Source of the DNA: Datisca glomerata
Taxonomy: Eukaryota > Streptophyta > Magnoliopsida > Cucurbitales > Datiscaceae
NCBI GenBank assembly: GCA_003255025.1
Contig: QANY01002420.1
Span: forward strand, 1,383,543 to 1,447,542
Direction: 5' to 3'
Length of the DNA: 64,000 nucleotides
Below the pieces are notes generated by a model. That model saw only the letters and a program-made list of their open reading frames with translations. It was not told where the DNA came from and ran no database searches. Within the stretch, counting starts at the first letter, position 1; every line of letters starts with the position of its first letter. Below, one piece after another: positions 1 to 11,068 of the stretch. The position numbers and the translations under genes are program-made.

Positions 1-90
1 GATCTGATATGAACGGTCTAGATTAAATAAATCTTTACTTAAAGGAAAAGTAAAAATAAAAATATGTTTTTTTTCTAATTTTTACAATTT

Positions 91-128
91 GATCTCAGCC
101 GTCCAAATCTCTTTAGACGGCTGAGATC
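91..128. repeat. Small perfect inverted repeat (hairpin)
   Basis: Two 13-base arms (91-103 and 116-128) are exact reverse complements around a 12-base loop. It lies in AT-rich sequence left of the first Copia element. I see no gene or transposon terminus attached to it, so it is recorded only as a structural repeat. Confidence 0.6.
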
Positions 129-299
129 CAACTTTCCCTTTATACTTGATTTCCAACTGCACAGGATCTCCATCCCCTATGGACAGACCAATTTCTTGTA
201 AAAAATGTGAGTTTTTTTTTTCTTGCCTTGAGTAATGTGTGAGTATACTTAAAGATTATAAAAATGTTAAACGTGTACGAGAATTCTAAAAATATATTT

Positions 300-830
300 T
301 GTATGTTCTAACAAAAATTACAGAACGGGAGAGATTATAAACTCATTGAACAGAAATTCAGTAGAGGCTTGTGTAGCAATGAGTTAAAAATGAATTTCAC
401 CTTCCATGGTTTACTTAGAGACTAAGTTGAATGTCTATGTAGGATACAATTATCATATTGAAGACTTAGCAAACAAACGCTTCAATCTCTCTCAGAACTC
501 AAAACCGTACTCTTTCTCCTCTAAGAGCTCTCTAAAAACGACATAGATTTTGGATGAAAATTGAATAATTGTACTAGACGATTATAATGCTGTATATATA
601 AAGGAGGGGATTTTCTCTGTAGAAAAGTGCCCCCTTTTCCATCTAGCACAAAGTGGGAGTTTCCTTATGAATTGTGCACTTCCTTGCGACATGCGGCAGA
701 CAGTTTCCCTATAGTGGAAATCGTCTGTCACCTCATGGGCAGTTGAGAAACACCAGACCAGACTGAACTGAAGTGAACCAGGCCAGGTCGAGGTTGGGGT
801 CGGTGGGGTCGAGCCAGGCCGTGTAAGGTG
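300..830 (-). repeat. 3' LTR of the deleted Copia element
   Basis: The stretch matches 2142-2915 over most of its length, including a shared block with a TATA-like TATATATAAA motif near 592-602 and shared 'tgggcagtt' blocks. On the plus strand both copies begin TGTAT and share an ATTACAG block. It is shorter than the 5' LTR because its high-coordinate part is missing, consistent with the deletion that fused it to integrase. Confidence 0.75.
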
Positions 831-834
831 TAGT

Positions 835-1130
835 AGCCTGATGCACTATGCCATGATAAGCACAAAATTCAGATAGCATCGTGGAGTCATATTCTCTACT
901 CAGTCAGATCTAAGCACTTTAATCTTCTTTTCAAGTTCATTTTTAACTTCGTACTTATATGTCTTATACATATCTAAAGCCTCATCTTTTGAATGTAACA
1001 AGTATACATAGCAAAATTTACTACAATCATCTATAAATGTTACAAAATATATTCTGTCTCCTCTACTTGATGAAAATTTCATGTCACATAAATCACTATG
1101 TATTAATCTGAGTATTTCACTATCCCAAAA
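835..1130 (-). pseudogene. Copia integrase core fragment
   Basis: The minus strand encodes a typical Copia integrase segment. A YFVTFIDDCS motif holds the first catalytic Asp region, followed by a segment ending KVLRSD with the second Asp near 900. After a short frame disruption a GIVHQ-like segment follows (about 840-870), and then the sequence enters the LTR. The third catalytic residue (Glu) and everything after it are missing. Only about 60 residues are open without interruption, so this is a remnant. Confidence 0.8.
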
Positions 1131-1179
1131 CTAAATTCCTACAAATTTCAGGCACGTGGAGTACGTGAATAAGAGTGAG

Positions 1180-1455
1180 TTATTCTCCCGAGGTAAACTT
1201 CAATGGCACTTTCCCATTATTCTTCACATCACCCTCAGATGCATTTCCCATGTACAACTTTTCACCTTCAACTTCTTTGTAAGTTGAAAATAGGGTCTTA
1301 TCACCACATATGTGCCTAGTAGCACTGGTATCAACCCACCAACTAATGGTGTCGGTGACAATGTACATTTCAGAAATGGTCGCACATAGGTCTTCAATCT
1401 TAGTCACATTAGCCATGTTGTTCTTGTGACCGTTGTCAGGGTTATTGCCCACCAT
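1180..1455 (-). pseudogene. Copia aspartic protease region
   Basis: The minus frame includes WWVDTSATRHIC followed by a stretch ending in KVPLKFTSGE, as in the protease of plant Copia polyproteins. The usual catalytic triplet DSG/DTG reads DTS here, a substitution of the Gly expected to impair it. It sits between the gag remnant (upstream on the minus strand) and the integrase fragment, in the normal Copia order. Confidence 0.75.
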
Positions 1456-1479
1456 GTGGACCTTTTTGTGTCGATGGTC

Positions 1480-2085
1480 TTTTACTTTTTGTTTGTCTTT
1501 ATTGCATACCCAACGAGATCATCCATCGTCATGTCACTTCTCTTGTGCTTCAAGTAACTCTTGAATTCTTTCTAGGATGATAGTAGTTTCTCGATCATCG
1601 CAACCACTTGGAACGATTTGCTGATCGTCATTCTCTCATTGGTCAATTCATTGAATAGGATCTAGAGTTCTTCAACTTGGTTGACCACCAGGATTTTGTC
1701 ATCCATCAGGTATTCCAAGAACCTCCCAACGATAAACTTCTTATTCCCAGCATCCGCGGTCTTATACTTCTTTTCCAGTGTTTCCAATACTACTTTTGAT
1801 TTCTTGAACGATGAGTAGAAATTATACAGAATGCTACAAGATCGTTCAAGATGTAGTTGCGGTAGAAAAAATCAGAATGCATTCATGCTTCCTTTGTAGA
1901 TTTCATCTCTTTAGTCTGTTTGTCCTTCGAAATAACAGGACATCCTTCTCTTAGAATGTGTGCCAGATTTAGTGTCGTCAGATAGAACTCCATCTTCTGT
2001 TGCCATGTCTTGAAATCTTCTCCTTTGAATTTTTCAGTTTTTCAGCGTGAGGAACAGTCTTGACAATATCATTTTGTTCCTCCAT
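1480..2085 (-). pseudogene. Copia gag remnant
   Basis: A start codon at 2085 (minus strand) opens a gag frame, but it breaks after a few dozen codons. Recognisable gag pieces then continue in other frames down to about 1480, including a segment resembling the KFxGEDFKTWQQKME opening of this family. At least three stops or frameshifts separate the pieces. No complete CCHC zinc knuckle was found. Confidence 0.65.
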
Positions 2086-2141
2086 TGGTGATGATTCATC
2101 TTTAGAACGTTGGATCCGTAGAGTAATTGAGTAGAAACACT

Positions 2142-2915
2142 TGTATATTGCAACAGAAATTACAGAAGGAGAGATGATTATAGACTCTTTGAACACAAAT
2201 AAATTTGGTAGAGGCTTGCGTAACAACGACCTAAAGATGAATTTCACCCTCCACGGTTTACTTGAAGACTACGATGAATGTCTCTGCAGGATACAACTAC
2301 CCGATTGAATACTTAGCAAACGAATGCTTTAATCTCGCTCAAAACTCGAAAGCAATACTCTTTCTCCTTCATGAACTCTTTGAAAATGACAAAAAGTTTG
2401 GAAGAAAATTGAATAATTATACGAGACGCTTATAATGGTGTATATATAAACGAGGGTGGTAGTTTTCTTACACCAAGTGGGCAGTTTCCATGTGAAATTG
2501 TTCACTTTGTTGATGACAGGGTGAAGTGGGCAATTTCCTTGAAAACTTCACTCTTTACGTATGACATGTGGCAGATGTTTTTCCTAGCGTGGAAACCGTT
2601 TGCCACTCATGGGCAGTTAAGAGATAACAATTTGTGTCTCTTAACTGCCATGACACACCATAAAACATGTGGAAAAAGAATACAGCACCATTCGAATTAA
2701 AACGGACCAGATCGAACGGGTCGAGGTCAGGCTGGTACGACGGCAGCGACGCTCGCACATGTATGAGTGTCTTGTGAGCTCATCTAAGTTATCTCTCCCC
2801 CATAAAATATGGGGTGCCCCTTGAGGCCATGCTCCGAGCCCAATGTATGGACTTATAAAGCACACATTCAATCTCTTATCTAAGCAATGTGAGATTTTTA
2901 TTTTTAAGCTACCCA
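2142..2915 (-). repeat. 5' LTR of the deleted Copia element
   Basis: This is homologous to 300-830 and longer. On the minus strand it carries the features of a plant Copia promoter LTR. It begins near 2915 with a conserved 'acattgcttagataagag' block and has a TATATATAAA-type TATA box around 2443-2453. It ends near 2142 before the gag leader. The exact outer boundary is uncertain because no target-site duplication was identified. Confidence 0.7.
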
Positions 2916-3388
2916 CCATTTCTTATAATTTATTTCCATTCACACATACTTCACACTTAACTTTACTTAATAAATTAACTTTACTTAATAAAGTTACATT
3001 AGCTAAAAAATTGTCAGAAATTGTTTTAATTATGAATTTTACATATTGACATTGAGCTCACGTGGATAATACTAGAAATTAATTTTTTGCTTACTAAATT
3101 TAGTGAGGGTGGGGACCTCTCTCTCTCATTTTGTTACTATTTTCAGGTAATGTGCAAGATCAACAAGTGGATGAGATAAATGTTGGAGCTGTCTATCATA
3201 CGCCAATTCCTGCCTCCAATAATTTAAAACTTTTTTAATTCTAAAAACTCTTTCGAGTACAAAATATTAAAACTCAAGCTTGTACGGACTCAGGTACATC
3301 GGGGGCATAGCATCCTTGGTTGACTGCTGGTAGATATATCAAATTATTGGAGGGACGGCTCTATAGTGATCCATGACGTATAAATAAA
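2916..3388. other. Unassigned intergenic DNA
   Basis: AT-rich sequence between the Copia 5' LTR and the next LTR element. It contains a short direct duplication of 'ttaactttacttaataaa' near 2958-2990. I see no coding potential or recognisable repeat family here. Confidence 0.5.
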
Positions 3389-3931
3389 TGTACTGGTAAA
3401 ATTTTATATGATACGTACTAAATTTTAGATTGAAAATTTCATCGATTAAAAGATAGAATGAGAATCGTAAAATTAAGTAAATAGTTATAAAGAATAGATC
3501 AATCAGACGAAAATACATTAATTGCTGACATGACAATCTAAATAGAAGTTAGTCAAGACCATTAGATTGATCAGACGGTCAAGATTCACTTGGTTGTTAT
3601 TGTTGATATGCTAGATCTCAGGAAATATTCTGTTGATAATATTTTTAGATAGAATTAGATAAACTGTATTAGATTATATGAAGATATATAAATAGAAATA
3701 AGATATAACTCCAAACAGGAGACAATAACTCTCAACACTCATTAGCTTTGTAAACATTTTCTCCATGATGAAATAGTAGCAAAATCTCCCCATGGTTTTT
3801 TCCCCTTTAAGGGGTTTTTACGTAAATCATGATGTTATTATTCTCTCTCTTTAAATTATTCTCTTGATTTTCATATTATGATGTGAGAAATTCACATCGA
3901 TTATCAAAGACAATTGATTATTTCCTTTACA
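3389..3931 (+). repeat. 5' LTR of family X copy 1
   Basis: It begins TGTACTGG and ends CCTTTACA, matching the LTR at 60406-60900 (which reads TGTACAGG to CCTTTACA on the minus strand) and the start of the partial LTR at 12694. Shared internal blocks include 'gatagaattagataa', 'gatataactccaaaca' and 'caactctcaacactcat'. TG...CA ends are preserved. Confidence 0.75.
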
Positions 3932-3933
3932 TT

Positions 3934-3952
3934 TAGTGCTTTCATTGAGAGC
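3934..3952 (+). other. Probable primer-binding site of family X copy 1
   Basis: Two bases after the LTR end the sequence reads TAGTGCTTTCATTGAGAGC. The other copy has TGGTGTTTTCATTGAGAG at the same position, i.e. with the TGG expected for a tRNA 3' complement. The position and conservation support a primer-binding site; the tRNA species was not identified. Confidence 0.5.
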
Positions 3953-5400
3953 TAAGAGCAAAACTCAAGAAATCCCTTCCCAAAACGCTCAAACCAAACT
4001 AAACATTTTTTACAGCGAAAATCGGAAGCGAAAGTGGAAACGAAAGAAAAAGTGAAAGCGGAAGCCGAACCAAAACAGGAATGAAAACTCCTACGGAACC
4101 AAAAATGGAACGAAGAACGGTAAACTCATTCATAACATATTCGATTGGCTTATTTCTTTTATAAAATTATTATTTAAAAAATATACTAATGTTATTTGCC
4201 CAGGATTGAATATGGAAAATTGTCGTAATGGCTGCCAACCGCGAGGAACGCATCGCTGCCAATGAAATGTCACCACCGCGAAAGCTTCCATAATCAGAAC
4301 AACGACAATGAAAAAATCACCTAGCCGACTACACCCTCCGTCGCCAACAAAAATCATCTCAGCCGCTAGAGGTGAAGGAAAAGGCTGGGACCACCCCCTA
4401 TTTTGTTCAATCTACGCGAGTTGAGGGATTTTCAGATTCAAAATCGCGATGGAATATGAGAACTCAGATCTACAACGATCAACGCATTTTCAGACTCCAA
4501 AACGCCCATAAAAAGGTTCATACGAGGATTTCCATCATTTAAAATCTATTTCCGGTCGAAAAGGCTCCCTGGAGACGCCCGCACGCGCCATCACTGATGG
4601 CAGACCTTCCATCCTGACCCATTTTTAGTTTTGCAGGTTAACCTACCCAGAAGGAAGCCTCAGCCCGTGTTTCATTAAAATAGCCCAACAAAGAAACAAC
4701 CCAGTGCTTACGACCCAGAAGGAAGGCGTGACCCATTCACGACCCGTGAACCACGCCAGACCCAACCATGACTCACACCCCGTGCCCAACGCAACCCGCA
4801 TAAAGACCCGTGTCATGATCCACGCCCGGGCCCGACCCACGTTTGGCCAACTCCTCGGCCCGCAGCCTATGGGCCAAGTAGCATTTGGGCCTGCTGTGGT
4901 CTTCATAATTTGGTAGATTTAATCCACGAACTTGCCAAGCTAAGTATTTATTTTTAAATTATTACTTTGCCTCTAAATACACATATTATCCGTTAAAAAA
5001 ATTGAATAATTGCATGTGCACATTGTACAATGTCTTGAGAAAATATTTACACAATAATTCAAGTATATTAAATTAGTAGAAATTAATTCTATGCTAATTG
5101 TGTAAGGCATATTAGCTCTTCGTGTCAAAATTGTTCATGCTTTGATGTAATTACATTTATCCTGTTTTAGTCATTTGATTTGATAAAATTCATAATTTGG
5201 CCCTATTATGGATAACATGAAATTATCAACGTTGTGACCAGTATTCAAACTTATTTAATGCATGTATTGCGTGGGGAATGAATTGATTTTCAATTTAAGC
5301 TTTTCTAAAGCTATAAAAAATAAATAAATAAAAATCCCTTAACGGTTGACGAACGGAAAATATAAACTTTGATATGCGTATTTTTGGAGACTAGCACGTT
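3953..5400 (+). other. Leader region of family X copy 1, non-coding
   Basis: It starts with a purine-rich stretch (about 4015-4120) ending in 'gaagaacggtaaa', homologous to the leader of the second copy near 59800. It continues into mixed-composition DNA with a GC-richer block at 4560-4910. No protein family was recognised. The two overlapping opposite-strand ORFs at 4643-4916 have no recognisable motif. Confidence 0.5.
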
Positions 5401-5439
5401 CCTATTCTATATGCAAAAGTGTAGAAAAATAAAAAATGA

Positions 5440-6120
5440 ACAAACGACAAAAATGGAGACGTCCTAACCACAGGAACGGAGATGTCATGATGATGTAAAC
5501 GGAAATGTCATGACGACAGAAATGGAAAAGGCATGGCGACGGGAACGAGAAACATTGGGGCAACATGAACGAAAACATTGAGAACTGGAAACATTGGGGG
5601 AACGGGAACGGAAACATTGAGAATGGGAAACGTTAGGGGAAAGGGAACGGAAACATTGAGAACGGGAAACGTTGTGGCAATAGGAACGGAAATGTCGTGG
5701 CAACGAGAATGGAAACATTGAGAACATGAAACATTGTGGCAACGGGAATGAAAATGTTGAGAACGGGAAACGTTTTGGCAACGAGAATGGAAACATTGAG
5801 AACGATACACGTTGTGGCAACGGGAACAAAAAACGTTGTGATAACTAGAACGAAAATGTTGAGAACGGGAAACATCATGGCAATGGGAACGGAAACATTA
5901 AGAACAGGAAATGTTATGGCAACGGGAATAGAAACGTTGTGGCAACGGGAACGAAAATGTTGAGAATAAGAAACATCGTGGCAACTGGAATGAGAAATGT
6001 TGAGAATGAAAAACGTTGTGGCAACGAGAATGGGAAACAAATTGGAAGCCAAAATGGAAATGGAATGGCAATGGAACTGAAAGTGAAAAAGGGAAAGTAA
6101 GAGATGAACGAGCAATGAAA
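5440..6120 (+). repeat. Purine-rich tandem array, about 39-bp period
   Basis: Degenerate repeats of a 'gggaacggaaacattgaga' / 'gggaaacgttgtggcaac' pair recur with a spacing of about 39 bases (for example near 5576, 5615 and 5654) and with roughly 20-base sub-units. Because 39 is a multiple of three and the motif lacks stops on the minus strand, several overlapping ORFs up to 188 codons appear there. These are low-complexity artefacts, not genes. Confidence 0.8.
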
Positions 6121-6339
6121 CGTAAATGAAGACTTGCAGAGTAAACAAATCGAAACCAAGAATGAATGTGCATGAAGTAAAAGTGAAAAAAATTACCAAT
6201 GAGGAGTGGCCGACTGAATTAATAACTTACAAACGACATTTACAAAAACACATTGAACTCAAAGCTAAGATGGTCTTTGACGTACAACTCATTACATATC
6301 AATCAGGTTCAGCATTTAAACTGTACTGAATGAAAAAGT

Positions 6340-6903
6340 TCTATGTATAAAATCATACATTGTTTGGAAGATACATAGATTAGCTTCTTGAAGAATTTTG
6401 TGAAACTCAATTTGGAGCTTTGGGTAAAAAATTATGGCAGTTTTCATACAAGTTGTTCAGAAAGAAGATAATGTAGAACTGTCAATTTCATAAATGAAAC
6501 TATTATAAATGGGGGCCGATAAAATGTGAGTGATATCCTATCAGAATAATACGAAAGTATTCTTCTTGGAGAATTTTACGAAATTCAATTTCGAGCTCTC
6601 TATCAAAGGTTATGGTACTTTCAGTACACGCTGCTCAGAAACAAAGATTACGCAGAATAGTAAATTTAGGAATTTATACTGTATCAATGGGAGCTAGACA
6701 CATAGGGAATCACAAAATACTATAAAAATATGGAAGTCTACTTCTTGAAAAATTTTACAGAATTAATTATGGAGCTCACAACAAAAAGTTATGAAGATTT
6801 TCGTAAACACTGTTTGAGAAAGCAGAATATGCAAAATTGTCAATTTTGGAAATCAAACTGAATTTACTGTGAGTCAACTACACGGAAAATATTATATCAT
6901 CAC
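6340..6903 (+). repeat. About 180-bp tandem module, three copies
   Basis: Three diverged units carry a 'cttcttg(g/a)agaatttta(c/t)gaaattcaatttggagctc'-type core at about 180-base spacing (core 'gagct' near 6412, 6592 and 6772). The same module occurs in reverse orientation at 9400-9650 and at 58200-58990. In the second family X copy it also sits beside the CT/GA arrays, so it belongs to family X rather than to the hAT. Confidence 0.75.
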
Positions 6904-6904
6904 A

Positions 6905-8495
6905 TTTCTCCTCTCTTTCTTAGCAGAGAATTCTGGGATTGTGGTTTAAGTCTGATTAGATAGACTCAAAGAGCAAGCGTTCGATCCTTCATTACTTTCA
7001 TTAACTGAATCATTTTTTCTTTTCTTACTAGAACTAGAACTTGAATCTCTAATAAAAAAATACGCTTCAGCTTGAACCTCATCCGGTACTTTACTACATA
7101 TATCAATATCACGACCACTAATTCCAGATAAATGAGACTTTACTCTAGAAATCCCTCCAGCAAAATCTCTCTCACAAAAATTGCACTTGAAACGATTATT
7201 TGACTGCTCAGCGTAATCCCAAAACTTATCTTTTCTCCTCACCATGATAATAAAAATTCAGAAAATCTAAAATAGAATCAATAAAAACTATATACATGAC
7301 ATAATTTGAATTGACAGAAACTCTGAGAAGTCCAACTTCAATTAGAACAGAATTAGTCAAGTCCAATTCAAGTCCCCAATTCAGTGCAAATCAATTTAAT
7401 TTTCTACAATCCAATTCAATTCAGAGAAGTCACGAGAAGCACAGAATTTTCTACAATAAACCAAAATAAAATTTACCTATCAACTGATTCAACCAAAACA
7501 AAATGCATTTATCAATCGATGATACCGATCAATCCATGATATACAAATCCATAAAATCTAATTGAATTATTAATGAAATTCAGAACTAATGGAATTCAGA
7601 ACAACTAATGGAATTCAATTAAAAGAGAATACTGGAATTCAAGTAAGGGAATTCAACCAACTAATGGAATTTCAAGCAAAACAGAGTAATGGTTCTTCTA
7701 CGATCAACCCACCAAAGTATTGTTCTTATCTTCTACAATCAACTAATGGGATTCAGAACACTAAAAATTACAATTCTTTATTATAGTGAGTATCGGCTTT
7801 TATAGTTTTTTCAACGAATTCGCCCAGTAATCTACTCTGTTTCTTCAACGAAAACCTTCATAACCCTTTGCATGCTGTAGGCCATAGTGAAGAAGAAGAC
7901 CCGAGGGACAGGGAAGGGGGTTTCAATTCCAAATTCTAAGAAAACAATCAAAATTCAGACTTTGGTTCAAAATTCAGAGTTGAACTTGAGAGACAGAGGA
8001 GATGGTTTTCAATTCCATGCTCTGATTTTGAGATTCGAAGACCCGAGAGAGAGAAAGAGAGAGAGAAGAGTGAGAGAGAGAAAAGTCCATACCAGATTGG
8101 TCTTGTTCTAAAATCTGAAGTTGTTAGCTGCTGTCTTCGTCTTCTCCGAGATTCAAAATCTGAAGTTGTTCTGAAATCTGATGTCCAAACTCCAAACCAG
8201 AATACAGATTACCAGAGACTAGAGAGAAAAGAGTGGTTAGCTGCTCACTGCTGCCCCTAGTGCTGCCTTCGTCTTCTCCAAGAGAGACTGCGAGAGGGGA
8301 AGGGGAAATAAGGTTGGCGTTTAATTCAACCAGTATAATACGTTGGCCAAATTATACGCGAACAAAACGTTAATACCCAAAAAAGTCACGTGTTTTTTCA
8401 TATTTTTGGAGAAAATAAGGAAACGAACAAGAAAGAATGGGAATTGAAAAAAAATGTGTATTATACGCGTATAATAGGCGTTTTAACCAACACTG
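6905..8495 (-). mobile_element. 5' half of a hAT transposon (inverted)
   Basis: On the minus strand the piece starts at 8495 with CAGTGTTGGTTAA, which matches the other hAT end (11434-11446) at 10 of 13 positions. It continues through a subterminal region with 'tattatacg' motifs, a leader with CT repeats, and the BED zinc-finger exon (7245-6946). The adjoining 8 bases (8496-8503) are the reverse complement of those after the other end. Confidence 0.75.
6946..7245 (-). pseudogene. hAT transposase N-terminus with BED zinc finger
   Basis: A start codon at 7245 opens a 99-codon frame. The BED finger is visible: aromatic FWDYAEQ, then CNFC (Cys pair), then VKSHLSG with His, then a Cys near residue 52 (DIDICSKVP). 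A Ser/Lys-rich low-complexity stretch follows. BED fingers bind DNA in hAT transposases of the DUF659 type. A TTIPEFSAKKER-like continuation lies just beyond the stop, so the stop is probably a mutation. The catalytic part is not downstream but 2.4 kb away on the opposite strand. Confidence 0.8.
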
Positions 8496-8503
8496 GATGA
8501 AAC
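8496..8503. repeat. hAT target-site duplication, inverted copy
   Basis: Eight bases gatgaaac lie immediately outside the hAT 5' terminus. They are the exact reverse complement of gtttcatc at 11447-11454 just outside the 3' terminus. Eight bases is the standard hAT duplication length; the inverted arrangement is the odd point. Confidence 0.7.
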
Positions 8504-8689
8504 CAACACAATCACTGATTGCTTGACCTCATAATTTCCAACTGGTTCCCTTTTTTGATTTCTTTTTGAAGATTCATTTGCTTCTCACTTTATTTTCTTT
8601 TGTTTTCTTTCTTTTCATCGCTTTCATATGTCTCCATTTCTCCTTTTTGGTTATTTTTAGTGTTGAATACTCTTACTAAGATTCAGACA

Positions 8690-9340
8690 TCTTGAGACCT
8701 TCTTCCTTTATAATTCTCCATTCTTTTAGATTTCTTGGTTTTGAAATTTCTTTCTTTTCGGATTTCTTCCATTCAAATTTCTTTCATTTTCGGAGTTCTT
8801 TCTTTTCAGAGTTCTTCATTCTTCATTCTTTTCAGAGCTCTTTCTTTTTAGAGCTCTTCCTTTTCAGAATTTTCTTCTTTCCAAACTTCCTTCTTTTTTG
8901 TTTTTTTAGAGGGCAGTGCTGCAAACACCGTTGCTCATGGACTTAAGCTTTTAGTGAGCTCAAGGGCCCATTTTCATTTCCTTTAGAAAGTAAAAACCAT
9001 CATGGATATGAACTCTTAGTGAGCTCAGGGGGCCGTTTTCTTTAGAAAGTAAAAGCCTTCATGGACATGAACTCTTGGTGAGCTTAGGGGCCCGTTTCTA
9101 TTTTCTTTCATGAGCAAAAGCTTTCATGGGCATGAACTCTTGCTGAACTCAGGGGCCTATTTCCGTTTCCTTTATAAATTAAAAACCTTAATGGATATGA
9201 ACTCTTGGGGAGTTCAGGGGCCCGTTTCCTTTTGAGAACGATGTCATTAGACATTCCCAATGACATACGATTTTTGCAAAGCTCAGAGGCCCTAAATTTC
9301 CTCTAGGACTCTTGCTAAAGTTTCTCTCTTTGCTTTTCTT
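8690..9340 (-). repeat. Family X CT-rich and about 60-65-bp arrays (inverted segment)
   Basis: A pyrimidine-rich stretch with 'ttctttcttttcagag' repeats (8690-8900) is followed by about five units of a 60-65-base repeat containing 'catggacatgaactcttggtgagctcaggggcccgtttc' (anchor 'gaactctt' near 9010, 9069, 9134 and 9199). It is pyrimidine-rich on the plus strand, whereas the other arrays of this copy are purine-rich. This fits its lying in the inverted block. Confidence 0.7.
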
Positions 9341-9399
9341 TTTCCTATACAAATATCTGCAACAAGAATGTTGAGCAACACCATATATAATATCTTAAT

Positions 9400-9650
9400 T
9401 GAATGAATAGGGAACAAATATATCATAAATTTCTTCTAGAAGCTCGAATCTCACTGTGTAAATAATTTCAAAAATTTGAGTTCTGTAGCTTTGTAGCGAA
9501 GTTTAACTGTGTTGGTGAAACTTAATAAATGAAGCTGACAGTTCTGTACAGTCTTCTTTCCTAAACATTCTCCACGAGAATTGTCATAACTTTGGATGGG
9601 TATCTCCAAACTGAATTCCATAAAATTTGCTAAGAAGTAGACTTATGTTG
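9400..9650 (-). repeat. 180-bp module copies in inverted orientation
   Basis: The sequence around 9577-9645 ('gaattgtcataactttgg ... atctccaaactgaattcc ... gaagtagactta') matches the module at 58200-58990 in the same orientation and the module at 6340-6903 in the opposite orientation. It ends abruptly at about 9650, where hAT transposase coding sequence begins. Confidence 0.7.
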
Positions 9651-9654
9651 AATG

Positions 9655-11068
9655 TTCATAGGAGAGATTGACTGGTGAGTATCTTTATAACATTCTTTCT
9701 TCCGTCATCGATGAAATTGGCCCTAATCATGTTTTGTAAATAGTTACTGATAATGCCTCAAATAATGAGTCTGCTGGTTGCATGCTGATAGAAAAATATC
9801 CTCGATTATACAGGACTAAATGTGTAGCACATAGTATTAATTTGTTATTGAAAGATCATGATAATCAAATTGAATGGGTGAAAAGTGTGATTGATGATGC
9901 GAAAAAATAGTAGATTACATGTATAAGCATCATATGATATTGCAATTGATGAGGAAACATACAGATGACAAAGAGTTAAAATTTTCATGTAAGACTAGAT
10001 TTGCTTCGAACTTTTTGATGCTTCAATCGATAATTGATCGTGAAAACAATTTGAGAATTTTGGTTGCATCTTCTGAATGGAGGGGTTTGAATTTTATGAA
10101 GACTGCACAGGCTAAATTAGTGACTTCATTCAGAATGAGTCTTCTGGGTAGATGCGAAAGATTATGTGAATGTTGTCGAGCCTCTGATGAGAGTTCTTCG
10201 ATTAGTAGATGGTGAGGGATCTACAACGGGATATTTATATGATGCTATGGAGAGGGCACGAGAAGCGCTTGATCAATATTGTGTAAAAAATCATTCTCGT
10301 TATTCTCTTATGATGAAAATATTTGAGCAGAGAATAGAGAAGAACATTCTCCATAAGGTACATGCTACTGCTGCACTTCTTAATCCAGCTTATATGGTTA
10401 GTGAGAAGTACAAAGAAGACAACATTGACATTAGAGAAGGGGTTGAATATCTTGTTCAACAGTTGAGTTCTTTAGATGAAAGAGATCAGCTGTTAACTGA
10501 ACTAGTTAAATATCATTTAAAGTTTCTGCCCTTGTTCAATTGTACAGCCACTGCTATGATAAACACTAGTCATCCTCATAAGTGTTTCTTGATTTTGAAT
10601 TAGATTTTCATATGTTTTATGTTGATTTCATTTTTAATGTAAATAGTTGTATTTATAGGTATTTGGTGGCAGCTTAATGGTTCAATATTCCCTGTATTGC
10701 AAAAGATTGCAATTAGAATTTTAAGTCAACCATGTAGCTCGTCAGCTTATGAAAGAAGTTGGAGTGCATGGGAAGCAGCCCAAATAAAAAAGAGAAATAG
10801 ATTGGCACCGACAATGTTGGATGATTTGGTGTATGTGAGAATGAACTCTTTGATGATGACAATGTATAAGGATCGTGAAGTTCTGGATATGACGCCTATT
10901 GATCTTTCTAAGATCAATCCATTTGCTGAAGAAGAACCAGAATATTTTTTTGAAGAAGAACAATTTGCTTTAGATGACATGAGCTTGTACAATTGGTCTG
11001 AGCTATTTCGTACCCAAAACGAATCTTGTTTTGATGAAACTTTACCACCCGACAATTCCATTATTTGA
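9655..11068 (+). pseudogene. hAT transposase core and dimerisation domain
   Basis: The plus strand encodes the catalytic RNase H-like part and the C-terminus of a DUF659-type hAT transposase. Landmarks are VIDEIGPNHVL, VTDNASNNESAG (catalytic Asp region) and KCVAHSINLLLKD. After a frameshift near 10170 comes a long segment ending near 10600. A probable intron (acceptor 'tatttatag' near 10658) precedes WWQLNGS, PVLQKIAIRILSQPCSSSA and ERSWSAWEAAQ, the hAT dimerisation region. The frame then stays open to a stop at 11068 in an acidic tail. Stops near 9670, 9735 and 9908 and the frameshift make it a pseudogene. The region between BED finger and core is missing. Confidence 0.85.

Larger units (their letters stand above)
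300..2915 (-). mobile_element. Internally deleted Copia LTR retrotransposon
   Basis: Two related but clearly diverged LTRs (about 300-830 and 2142-2915) flank a short internal region. Read on the minus strand it gives gag, then protease, then the beginning of integrase. The rest of integrase, reverse transcriptase and RNase H are absent: the last integrase-like residues run directly into the low-coordinate LTR. The remaining frames contain stops and frameshifts, so the element cannot be autonomous. No clear primer-binding site was recognised next to the 5' LTR. Confidence 0.8.
6905..9655. other. Inverted segment spanning hAT 5' half and flanking host DNA
   Basis: From left to right the block contains the hAT 5' half in minus orientation (6905-8495), the target duplication (8496-8503), and family X arrays and a 180-bp module in minus orientation (8504-9650). 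The sequence on both sides is plus-oriented. Re-inverting the block joins the 180-bp modules on the left, restores the hAT order (5' end, BED finger, core, 3' end), and turns the two 8-base target copies back into direct repeats. The inversion is inference; the orientations and the matching 8-mers are visible. Confidence 0.65.

Noticed and set aside
5402..6199. Several overlapping ORFs of 70-188 codons with 13-residue periodic Ser/Phe/Arg/Val-rich repeats on the minus strand
   Set aside because: They are readings of the 39-bp purine-rich array in all three frames. No start context, domain or intron supports a protein.
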